NCBI GenBank assembly: GCA_964626015.1
Contig: CAZVCC010000061.1
Span: forward strand, 1 to 17,702
DNA from: CAIKZJ01 sp964626015
Lineage (GTDB): Bacteria > Bacteroidota > Ignavibacteria > Tepidaquicellales > Tepidaquicellaceae
DNA: 17,702 nucleotides
Direction: 5' to 3'
A program made the position numbers and the translations under genes. Below are positions 8,812-14,150 of the stretch, piece after piece. Each line of letters opens with the position of its first letter. Positions within the stretch are counted from its first letter, which is position 1. Below the pieces are notes generated by a model. It did not search any database and had not been told where the DNA came from. It worked only from the letters and a program-made list of their open reading frames with translations.

Positions 8812-9521
8812 GCTTAACAGAAAACATATTAGTGATAGATGATGAGATTCAAATCAGACGATTACTAAAAATCAGTCTGGAGAATTCAGGTTTTAAGGTA
8901 TTCGAAGCCGAGGATGCAAAATCAGGATTGCAGGAAGTCGTTAATGCAAGACCCTCTTTGATACTGCTTGACCTCGGACTGCCTGATGAGGATGGTTTGG
9001 ATTTATTGAAGAAGATAAGAGATTTTTCAAGTATACCCATAATAATATTATCGGTAAGAAACTTGGAAAAGGACATAATAACTGCGTTAGATTCTGGAGC
9101 AGACGATTATATAACTAAACCATTTAACACAGGAGTACTGCTGGCAAGAATCAGAACAAGTATTCGTCACTCACAACCTGAACAAATGTTAGAGAATTTT
9201 ACAAATGGAAATGTGTCCGTTAATTTTTCTACACGAACAGTAAAGAAGAGAAACAGTGTAGTAAAACTTACATCAACGGAATTCTCTATTCTGTCATTGT
9301 TCATCAGAAATTCAGAGAAAGTGCTTACACACAACTATATCTTGAAAGAGATTTGGGGAAAACAATATTCAGAAGATACACAGTATTTAAGGGTATATGT
9401 AGCTCAATTGAGGAAGAAACTGGAGGACAATCCATCACGACCTAAAGTATTTATAACTGAATCGGGCGTAGGATACAGAATGATTATTCTAAATAAAGAT
9501 ATTACGGAAAAATCTAGTTAA
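8808..9521 (+). CDS. kdpE: KdpE response regulator, OmpR/PhoB family
   Basis: KdpE is the DNA-binding regulator that activates kdpFABC when phosphorylated by KdpD. The protein has 237 residues. The receiver domain (about 5-120) has the acidic pair Asp11/Asp12, phospho-acceptor Asp55 in LLDLGLPD and the conserved Lys104 in ITKPF. The winged-helix effector domain (about 130-232) ends with the typical VYVAQLRKKLED and TESGVGYRM motifs. The ATG lies inside the end of kdpD (ATGA overlap). Because kdpDE are at the 3' end of the operon, the circuit probably amplifies itself through the upstream promoter. A likely target is the box pair at 1601-1629. No intrinsic terminator is evident in the 42 nt that follow. 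Confidence 0.97.
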   Translation: MSLTENILVIDDEIQIRRLLKISLENSGFKVFEAEDAKSGLQEVVNARPSLILLDLGLPDEDGLDLLKKIRDFSSIPIIILSVRNLEKDIITALDSGADDYITKPFNTGVLLARIRTSIRHSQPEQMLENFTNGNVSVNFSTRTVKKRNSVVKLTSTEFSILSLFIRNSEKVLTHNYILKEIWGKQYSEDTQYLRVYVAQLRKKLEDNPSRPKVFITESGVGYRMIILNKDITEKSS

Positions 9522-9563
9522 TCGATAATATGACGAATTTTGGTATTAGTTTTTTAACAAGTC

Positions 9564-10574
9564 TTAATTTATAACTATAAGCTCATAGTTCCTTTTGCCA
9601 AGACCGAGTTTCTCTGCGTGTTCAAGTGCATGGACTGCATTTTGCTCTTCCATTCGTTTTATTAAATCATGACCGTCATGAGCTTTATAAACTAAATCCA
9701 CGCATGCCTGGTCGAGAGCTACGGGGTCTAATGAAGCAAGAATACCGATATCCTGCATATTTGGAGCAGCAGGGTTTGAAAAGCAATCACAATCTACGGA
9801 AAGTTTATTCATAACATTGATGTATAAAATTTTATCGCCGAGATATAACATAACCGAGCCGGCTGCTTCTGACATGGATTCTAGGAATTTGTCCTGAGGA
9901 GTTTCGAAAGCTTTCGAAAAATCGCTTGTGTTATCGGTTAATCCTGCAGTGTGAATCCACATCTTTCCGTTTGCCGAGGCAATACCTACAGACATATTCT
10001 TTATCGCACCTCCAAACCCGCCCATTCTATGACCTTTAAAATGAGAAAGAATTATGTATGAATCATAATTCTTAAAATGCGAGCCTACGAAATTCTCTTT
10101 AATGTTTTCACCTTTTTCAAAAGGCAGAGAAATAAAACCTTCTTCGTCCATTATATCTACAGGTGCTATAGCAGTAAACCCATGGTCTTTAGCTACTTTC
10201 ATGTGCTGCTTTGTGTTCGAGCGTTTACCTTTGTAAGCAGTATTGCATTCAACGATAGTTCCGTTGACACTTTGTACGAGTTCTTTGATTAAATCTGGTG
10301 AAAGATAATTCTTTCCATTGGGTTCACCCGTGCTTATTTTAACCGCTACCTTACCTGATAGTTTTCTGTCTAATGCTTTATAAACAGCAATCAAACTTTC
10401 AGAAGAAATTTCCGAAGTCATATAAACAACCGGTTTATCTACCTTCTTTTTAACCGGTGAATTTACAACTTGTGAATTACTCTCATCCTTTGTTTCAATG
10501 TTGTGATAATAAAATGCAGTTATTCCTGCAGCAGCTATTAAAAGGATTGCGAGAAGAATTACTTTCGGCTTCAT
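9564..10574 (-). CDS. Membrane-anchored DUF362 protein
   Basis: The protein has 336 residues with an N-terminal signal anchor (about 4-22, hydrophobic, no lipobox cysteine), so the bulk is probably outside the cytoplasmic membrane. The body matches the DUF362 family, whose function is unknown: AVKISTGEPNGKNYL (77-91), SHFKGHRMGGFGGAIKNMSVG split over 177-197, and IGILASLDPVALDQACVDL (276-294). Many DUF362 proteins are followed by or fused to a 4Fe-4S ferredoxin domain. None is visible here, although a CDC pair (262-264) is present. It is convergent with kdpE and has no evident functional link to it. The family call is good, but no reaction can be assigned. Confidence 0.85.
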   Translation of the reverse strand: MKPKVILLAILLIAAAGITAFYYHNIETKDESNSQVVNSPVKKKVDKPVVYMTSEISSESLIAVYKALDRKLSGKVAVKISTGEPNGKNYLSPDLIKELVQSVNGTIVECNTAYKGKRSNTKQHMKVAKDHGFTAIAPVDIMDEEGFISLPFEKGENIKENFVGSHFKNYDSYIILSHFKGHRMGGFGGAIKNMSVGIASANGKMWIHTAGLTDNTSDFSKAFETPQDKFLESMSEAAGSVMLYLGDKILYINVMNKLSVDCDCFSNPAAPNMQDIGILASLDPVALDQACVDLVYKAHDGHDLIKRMEEQNAVHALEHAEKLGLGKRNYELIVIN

Positions 10575-10620
10575 ATTTACAATTTGTAATAATTCTGTAA
10601 AATATAAAAAGAATTTGCAA

Positions 10621-10659
10621 AAACAAAAACCCTATAAATTTTATTATTTACAGGGTTTT
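10621..10659 (-). terminator. Intrinsic terminator after the outermost tRNA-Asp remnant
   Basis: A 14-bp stem with one G-U pair is formed by 10646-10659 and 10626-10639, with a 6-nt loop. On the minus strand it is followed by TTTTTGTTTTT. Its sequence differs from the terminator that follows the intact tRNA-Asp. It may be the original tRNA-Asp terminator displaced by insertions. The stop codon of the GIY-YIG ORF (10648-10650) lies inside it. Confidence 0.8.
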
Positions 10660-10959
10660 ATTATGCGGAATCGACGAGACTTCCCGAGATTCGGGACGAC
10701 CTCCAGAAATATCATAACATTCAATTAGTTCGATCAATTTTTCTTTGCTCTTGAGTTTTTTCAAAGCATATTCCCTTTTAATTGATTCCGATTTTGTTTT
10801 ATACTCTTCGAAGTACACTATTTCCCATGGAATATAACCTTTTGTTGACTTACTATGACCAAGGTTATGATGTTCCAATCTTTTCGTTAAATCAGAACAA
10901 CTGCCTATATATAATCTGTCTTTGATTTTACTCTTTAGTATATATGTATAATACGCCAT
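10648..10959 (-). CDS. GIY-YIG nuclease, module 1
   Basis: This is a small GIY-YIG domain protein of the YhbQ/UPF0213 type, with 103 residues from the ATG at 10959. The motif is seen as YTYILKS near the N-terminus, then RLYIGSCSDLTKRLEHHN with the conserved arginine, then a WEIVYFEEY segment. A start 9 codons upstream (10986) is possible, but those codons would lie in the terminator hairpin (MPQKRHFLF), so I prefer MAYYTY. No Shine-Dalgarno is visible and the start lies directly behind a terminator, so expression may be low. The C-terminal tail GGRPESREVSSIP is the translation of the boundary hairpin and tRNA-Asp remnant, not part of the nuclease fold. The substrate is unknown; target-site cleavage linked to module spread is inference. 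Confidence 0.85.
   Translation of the reverse strand: MAYYTYILKSKIKDRLYIGSCSDLTKRLEHHNLGHSKSTKGYIPWEIVYFEEYKTKSESIKREYALKKLKSKEKLIELIECYDISGGRPESREVSSIPHNKTL
10666..10704 (-). repeat. tRNA-Asp 3' remnant with T-loop hairpin, outer copy
   Basis: Positions 10666-10681 match the last 16 nt of tRNA-Asp (11385-11400) with one mismatch. Positions 10697-10704 (cgacctcc) match the tRNA at 11409-11416 exactly. Between them the tRNA has 8 nt (cgaactcg), but here there are 15 nt forming a perfect hairpin, TCCCGA-gat-TCGGGA (10682-10696). This is the outer boundary of module 1. Confidence 0.8.
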
Positions 10960-11006
10960 AAACAAAAAATGCCGCTTTTGCGGCATTTTGCGGAACCGAC
11001 GAGACT
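10856..11006 (-). repeat. Direct repeat, module 1 copy
   Basis: The second copy lies at 11182-11400. Left of the assembly gap the copies differ at one position over 64 bp (10864 versus 11190). Right of the gap, 10952-11006 and 11346-11400 are identical over 55 bp. The repeat covers the 5' part of the GIY-YIG gene, the terminator hairpin and the last 16 nt of tRNA-Asp. The near identity suggests a recent duplication or insertion. Outside the repeat the gene 3' halves have diverged. Confidence 0.9.
10964..10986 (-). terminator. Intrinsic terminator of module 1 (tRNA-Asp terminator copy)
   Basis: The stem ATGCCGC/GCGGCAT with an AAAA loop is followed by TTTTTT on the minus strand. It is identical to the terminator behind the intact tRNA-Asp (11358-11380). 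It lies directly upstream of the GIY-YIG start at 10959. Confidence 0.8.
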
Positions 11007-11030
11007 TCCCGTGAACACGGGACGACTTCC
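10991..11030 (-). repeat. tRNA-Asp 3' remnant with T-loop hairpin, inner copy
   Basis: Positions 10991-11006 are identical to the last 16 nt of tRNA-Asp, and 11023-11030 (cgacttcc) match the tRNA variable-loop region with one change. The 8-nt T-loop part is replaced by a 16-nt perfect palindrome, TCCCGTG-aa-CACGGGA (11007-11022). The stem differs from that of the outer copy, but base pairing is kept on both sides. Confidence 0.8.
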
Positions 11031-11033
11031 TTG

Positions 11034-11353
11034 CTAAATTTCTTTATTGATAATTTTAAGTAGTGTTTTCTTATTTTTAATCCTTTTTATAGTATATTCT
11101 CTTTTTAAAGCATTCGTTTTTTCAGAATATTCCTCATAGTAAACCACCTCCCAAGGTATGTATGCTTTTGTTGATCTGCTGTGACCAAGATTATGATGTT
11201 CCAATCTTTTCGTTAAATCAGAACAACTGCCTATATATAATCTGTNNNNNNNNNNNNNNNNNNNNNNNNNNNNNNNNNNNNNNNNNNNNNNNNNNNNNNN
11301 NNNNNNNNNNNNNNNNNNNNNNNNNNNNNNNNNNNNNNNNNNNNNTACGCCAT
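11034..11353 (-). CDS. GIY-YIG nuclease, module 2, interrupted by assembly gap
   Basis: The gene starts at ATG 11353 (MAY...), runs into the 100-N gap at 11345-11246, then continues as RLYIGSCSDLTKRLEHHN and ends with a TAG at 11036-11034. The visible part aligns with the module 1 protein. It is almost identical up to the HNLGHS motif and then clearly diverged (AYIPWEVVYYEEY, KREYTIKRIKNKK). With 100 N the two halves are out of frame. With the 32 bp present in the module 1 copy they join in frame to give 83 residues, so I read the gene as intact and the gap length as a placeholder. It stops 3 nt before the boundary hairpin, unlike module 1, so it has no tRNA-derived tail. Confidence 0.75.
11246..11345. 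other. Assembly gap, exactly 100 N
   Basis: Exactly 100 N is a common convention for a gap of unknown size. Both flanks (55 bp each) are identical to the module 1 copy, where the same flanks are only 32 bp apart (10920-10951). The assembler probably broke in the repeat. Confidence 0.95.
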
Positions 11354-11357
11354 AAAC

Positions 11358-11380
11358 AAAAAATGCCGCTTTTGCGGCAT
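11358..11380 (-). terminator. Intrinsic terminator of tRNA-Asp
   Basis: The 7-bp stem ATGCCGC/GCGGCAT has an AAAA loop and is extended by A-T pairs. It is followed by a T run on the minus strand and starts 4 nt after the tRNA discriminator base. Confidence 0.85.
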
Positions 11381-11384
11381 TTTG

Positions 11385-11459
11385 CGGAACCGACGAGACT
11401 CGAACTCGCGACCTCCTGAGTGACAGTCAGGCGTTCTAACCAAACTGAACTACGGCTCC
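11385..11459 (-). tRNA. tRNA-Asp (anticodon GTC)
   Basis: The 75-nt cloverleaf is complete. Acceptor GGAGCCG/CGGTTCC has one G-U pair. The D arm is GTTC/GAAC, the anticodon stem CCTGA/TCAGG with loop CTGTCAC (anticodon GTC), and the T stem GCGAG/CTCGT with loop TTCGAGT. Discriminator G is the normal base for tRNA-Asp. CCA is not encoded (CAA follows), so it must be added after transcription. Two partial copies of its 3' part lie downstream. Upstream there is no strong promoter. The 93-nt spacer to the TPR gene contains a perfect 15-bp palindrome (11506-11520) without a T run. Confidence 0.97.
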
Positions 11460-11552
11460 AATAATCTTCAAAATAGCAATATTAACAACTAATTTCAATA
11501 TAATTAAGATTTCAAATCTTTATCTTATTGAATATACGCAAATGAGAAAATT

Positions 11553-12059
11553 TTAATTGCAGTATTTAATGATGTAATCACCTGCTTTTTCATATCCGAG
11601 AGACAAAGCTTTTTGAAAATCCTCACAGCCCTTTTCTTTATTGCCAATACCCATAATGTATGTTGCTCCTCTGACAAAATAACCAACACCATATCCCGGA
11701 TTGAGTTCAAGGGCTTTAGATATGTCGCTTATAGCATTTTGATAATCTTTTAACGCCCCGTAAGTGTTTCCGCGATGATAATATGCCTGCCAGAATTCAC
11801 TATTCAGTTTTATTGCTTCGCTTAACAACACCAAAGCTTCTTCGAACTCATCTTTTTCAGTTGCGAACCATGCTTTGCAAAAAAGTCCGTATTCAGAATT
11901 GGGTGATAATTCAATTATCTTTTCCCTGAGAATTCTTTTCTCAGTTGAATCGTTTGAAGTCCATGATTTTTCGAACAATTCTTTTGGGTCTTCCTCAGCT
12001 ACTGCTTTTAATGAAATTAACGCGACAGCTGTAATTACAAATATAACAAGTTTCTTCAT
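11553..12059 (-). CDS. Exported TPR/Sel1-like repeat protein
   Basis: The protein has 168 residues with a signal peptide (MKKLVIFVITAVALISLKAVA, likely cut after Ala21), so it is probably periplasmic. TPR-like helical repeats follow: about 55-88 (EYGLFCKAWFATEKDEFEEA), 89-122 (WQAYYHRGNTYGALKDYQNA, ending ALELNP) and 124-158 (GYFVRGATYIM, then CEDFQKALSLG). The last unit, with its ALSLGYEKA ending, is like a Sel1 repeat. Such proteins usually act as protein-binding scaffolds; no partner can be named. The ATG at 12059 gives a good signal peptide and no better alternative exists. It lies upstream of tRNA-Asp on the same strand with no clear terminator between them. Confidence 0.85.
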   Translation of the reverse strand: MKKLVIFVITAVALISLKAVAEEDPKELFEKSWTSNDSTEKRILREKIIELSPNSEYGLFCKAWFATEKDEFEEALVLLSEAIKLNSEFWQAYYHRGNTYGALKDYQNAISDISKALELNPGYGVGYFVRGATYIMGIGNKEKGCEDFQKALSLGYEKAGDYIIKYCN

Positions 12060-12213
12060 TTAAATTTCGGTTTTTTATTAAACAATTCTTATTTAATTCA
12101 AATTCCTGATTGCAGTTCTTGTACTTCCAAGCATTATTTCTCGCATCCTAATTACACCTTTTATTAAATTATAAATAAGTATTATTAATTAATTAATAAA
12201 TAACACACTTACT

Positions 12214-13185
12214 ATGATATTAGTTACAGGCGGTGCGGGATATATCGGTTCTCACACGGTTAAAATGCTTATAGAAAAAGGTAAAGAAATTCTTATACTT
12301 GACAATCTTTCAAGAGGTTTTAAAGAGGCAATTCATCCTACTGCATCATTTGAGAATGTCGATTTGCTCGATTACAATTCAATTGTGAATGCCTTAAACA
12401 AGTATGAAGTCGAAGCTGTGATTCATTTTGCTGCTTTTGCGTACGTTGGGGAATCGGTTGAAAACCCACGGTTGTACTATAACAACAATGTAGTTGGAAG
12501 TTTTAATTTGATTAAAGCAGTTACTGCAAAAGGAATTAAAAAGTTTGTGTTTTCCTCAACTTGTTCGACTTACGGAAATCCCGAACAGATACCAATATCG
12601 GAATCGGAAACCACAAAACCAATTAATCCTTATGCGAAGACAAAATTGATGATTGAAAATATCCTTGAAGATTTTTTTACGGCGTACGGATTGAACTATG
12701 CTGCATTGCGTTATTTCAATGCTGCAGGCTGTTCTGAGGACGGAGATATCGGCGAAAGCCACAATCCCGAAACTCATTTGATTCCGCTCGTACTTCAAAG
12801 CATGACAGATAAAACGAAACAGCTTAAAGTATTCGGTGATGATTATGATACTCCGGACGGAACCTGCATAAGGGATTATATTCACGTTAATGACCTTGCT
12901 GATGCTCACATCCGTGCTTTAAATTATCTAAGCAGTAATAAAAAACCAGTTGTAATTAATCTTGGAACGGGTGATGGAAACAGTGTGAAAGACATAATAA
13001 ATACTTCGGAAAAAGTTACTTGTAAAAAAGCAAACTATGTAATGAATCCGAGAAGAGCGGGAGACCCTGCAATTCTTGTCGCTGACAATAAGAAAGCTAA
13101 AGAATTACTCGGATGGACACCGAAATATAAACTTGATAAAATTATTGAGACTGCCTGGAAATGGCATTTGAATAAAAAGTACTAA
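12214..13185 (+). CDS. galE: UDP-glucose 4-epimerase
   Basis: The enzyme interconverts UDP-glucose and UDP-galactose with bound NAD, feeding galactose use and surface polysaccharide synthesis. The protein has 323 residues, a typical length for short GalE. It is an extended short-chain dehydrogenase: Rossmann motif GGAGYIGSH (6-14), ILDNLSRG (28-35), HFAAFAYVGESV (71-82), the SST element at 115-117, and the catalytic pair Tyr140 and Lys144 in NPYAKTK. LRYFNAAGC (165-173) and CIRDYIHVNDLADAH (218-232) are GalE hallmarks. The related UDP-N-acetylglucosamine specificity cannot be excluded. The 154-nt spacer before it is AT-rich and shows no clear promoter. A tRNA-Arg starts only 5 nt after the stop. 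Confidence 0.95.
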   Translation: MILVTGGAGYIGSHTVKMLIEKGKEILILDNLSRGFKEAIHPTASFENVDLLDYNSIVNALNKYEVEAVIHFAAFAYVGESVENPRLYYNNNVVGSFNLIKAVTAKGIKKFVFSSTCSTYGNPEQIPISESETTKPINPYAKTKLMIENILEDFFTAYGLNYAALRYFNAAGCSEDGDIGESHNPETHLIPLVLQSMTDKTKQLKVFGDDYDTPDGTCIRDYIHVNDLADAHIRALNYLSSNKKPVVINLGTGDGNSVKDIINTSEKVTCKKANYVMNPRRAGDPAILVADNKKAKELLGWTPKYKLDKIIETAWKWHLNKKY

Positions 13186-13190
13186 ACAAA

Positions 13191-13262
13191 GCCCCGTTAG
13201 GCTAATGGATAAACCACCAGATTCCGGTTCTGGCTTTGGAGGTTCGAATCCTCCACGGGGCA
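13191..13262 (+). tRNA. tRNA-Arg (anticodon CCG)
   Basis: The cloverleaf has 72 nt. The acceptor GCCCCGT/ACGGGGC is fully paired. The D arm (GGCT/AACC) has one mismatch, the anticodon stem is CCAGA/TCTGG with loop TTCCGGT (anticodon CCG), and the T stem is GGAGG/CCTCC with loop TTCGAAT. Discriminator A is present and CCA is not encoded. It starts 5 nt after the galE stop and ends 19 nt before the next ORF, with no obvious promoter or terminator of its own, so processing from a longer transcript is likely. Confidence 0.96.
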
Positions 13263-13281
13263 CATTAAATATTTAATTATT

Positions 13282-14070
13282 ATGATTATGGAGTTTAAAA
13301 ATGATTTAAGGCTGGCTGTTCTTATTGATGCTGATAACGTGCCCTATTCAAATGTAAAGGCAATGCTTGAGGAGATTGCAAAATATGGTATACCTACTTT
13401 CAAAAGAATATATGCCGACTGGACTAAGCCTACTGTTTCGGGCTGGAAAACTGTTTTGCTTGAGAATGCTATTACACCTGTACAGCAATACAGCTATACA
13501 CAGGGCAAGAATGCAACTGACTCAGCTATGATAATAGATGCTATGGATATTCTTTATTCCGGAAAGGTTGACGGATTTTGTATTGTTTCAAGCGACAGCG
13601 ATTTTACAAAACTAGCAACGAGGCTGCGCGAGGCAGGAATGAAGGTATTCGGGTTTGGTGAAAAGAAAACACCGAGGCCTTTTATATCTTCTTGCGACAA
13701 GTTCATTTATCTTGAAATACTAAGTAAAGAAGATATTGATACTGAAGATGATAAAGAAGACTATAGGGAAAAAGAGAAGAAGGTTTTCAAAAGAAAGACA
13801 AAGTCATCATACGCTAAGCCTATGCTGAAAGCCGACAGAGAGCTCGTTACTATGATAACCGACAGCATTGAAGATATTGCAGACGAAAATGGCTGGGCAT
13901 TTCTCGGAGATCTTGGAAATCTGCTGATAAAAAAACAGCCAAACTTCGACCCAAGGAATTATGGATACATTAAACTTGTTCCGCTTATAAAGAGCTTTGG
14001 CAGGTTTGAGATTGATGAAAGAGAAATTGGCAAGGGCAAAGTAAAACATGTTTACGTAAGAAACAAGTAA
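13282..14070 (+). CDS. NYN domain and OST-HTH (LOTUS) protein, putative RNase
   Basis: The protein has 262 residues. The N-terminal NYN domain (about 9-148, formerly DUF88) has a PIN-like fold and carries the acidic set expected for metal-dependent RNA cleavage: IDADNV (15-20), GKNATDSAM (75-83) with Asp80, and VSSDSDF (102-108) with Asp105 and Asp107. A charged linker (about 149-180, rich in Glu, Asp and Lys) leads to a C-terminal OST-HTH/LOTUS-like domain (about 184-260; WAFLGDLGNLLIKKQPNFD and NYGYIKLVPLI), a fold known to bind RNA. The substrate is unknown. A role in RNA decay or tRNA processing is inference from domains only. Starts at 13282 or 13288 are both possible; no Shine-Dalgarno decides. 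It follows tRNA-Arg by 19 nt. Confidence 0.88.
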   Translation: MIMEFKNDLRLAVLIDADNVPYSNVKAMLEEIAKYGIPTFKRIYADWTKPTVSGWKTVLLENAITPVQQYSYTQGKNATDSAMIIDAMDILYSGKVDGFCIVSSDSDFTKLATRLREAGMKVFGFGEKKTPRPFISSCDKFIYLEILSKEDIDTEDDKEDYREKEKKVFKRKTKSSYAKPMLKADRELVTMITDSIEDIADENGWAFLGDLGNLLIKKQPNFDPRNYGYIKLVPLIKSFGRFEIDEREIGKGKVKHVYVRNK

Positions 14071-14150
14071 ACATACAAGTTCTTTAGATTTTATTAACCG
14101 TGTTATAATTTTTTGTTTCAAATTATTCTGACACACAAAACAAAAAGATT

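Larger units (their letters stand above)
11182..11400 (-). repeat. Direct repeat, module 2 copy, contains the gap
   Basis: This is the second copy of the repeat at 10856-11006. It joins the intact tRNA-Asp 3' end (11385-11400), its terminator and the first part of a GIY-YIG gene. The inner 100 positions are N. Confidence 0.9.

Noticed and set aside
11034..11400. A homing endonuclease inside a tRNA intron
   Set aside because: The tRNA-Asp is uninterrupted. The nuclease ORFs lie downstream of it and no group I or II intron core is visible.
11162..11419. Plus-strand ORF across the gap
   Set aside because: It is antisense to a GIY-YIG gene and tRNA-Asp and is held open by N.
11231..11443. Minus-strand ORF reading MVRTPDCHSGGREFESRR into the gap
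   Set aside because: It is a translation of the intact tRNA-Asp, its terminator and N positions, so it is not a gene. It was useful only to recognise the tRNA-derived tail in module 1.
11506..11520. Perfect 15-bp palindrome aagatttcaaatctt between the TPR gene and tRNA-Asp
   Set aside because: There is no T run behind it on the minus strand, so it is not a convincing terminator, and a single small palindrome is not enough to call an operator.
14110..14146. Inverted repeat TTTTTGTTT / AAACAAAAA before the 606-residue gene
   Set aside because: The stem is 9 bp, nearly all A-T, with a long loop. It is likely chance in AT-rich DNA; a translational role cannot be supported.
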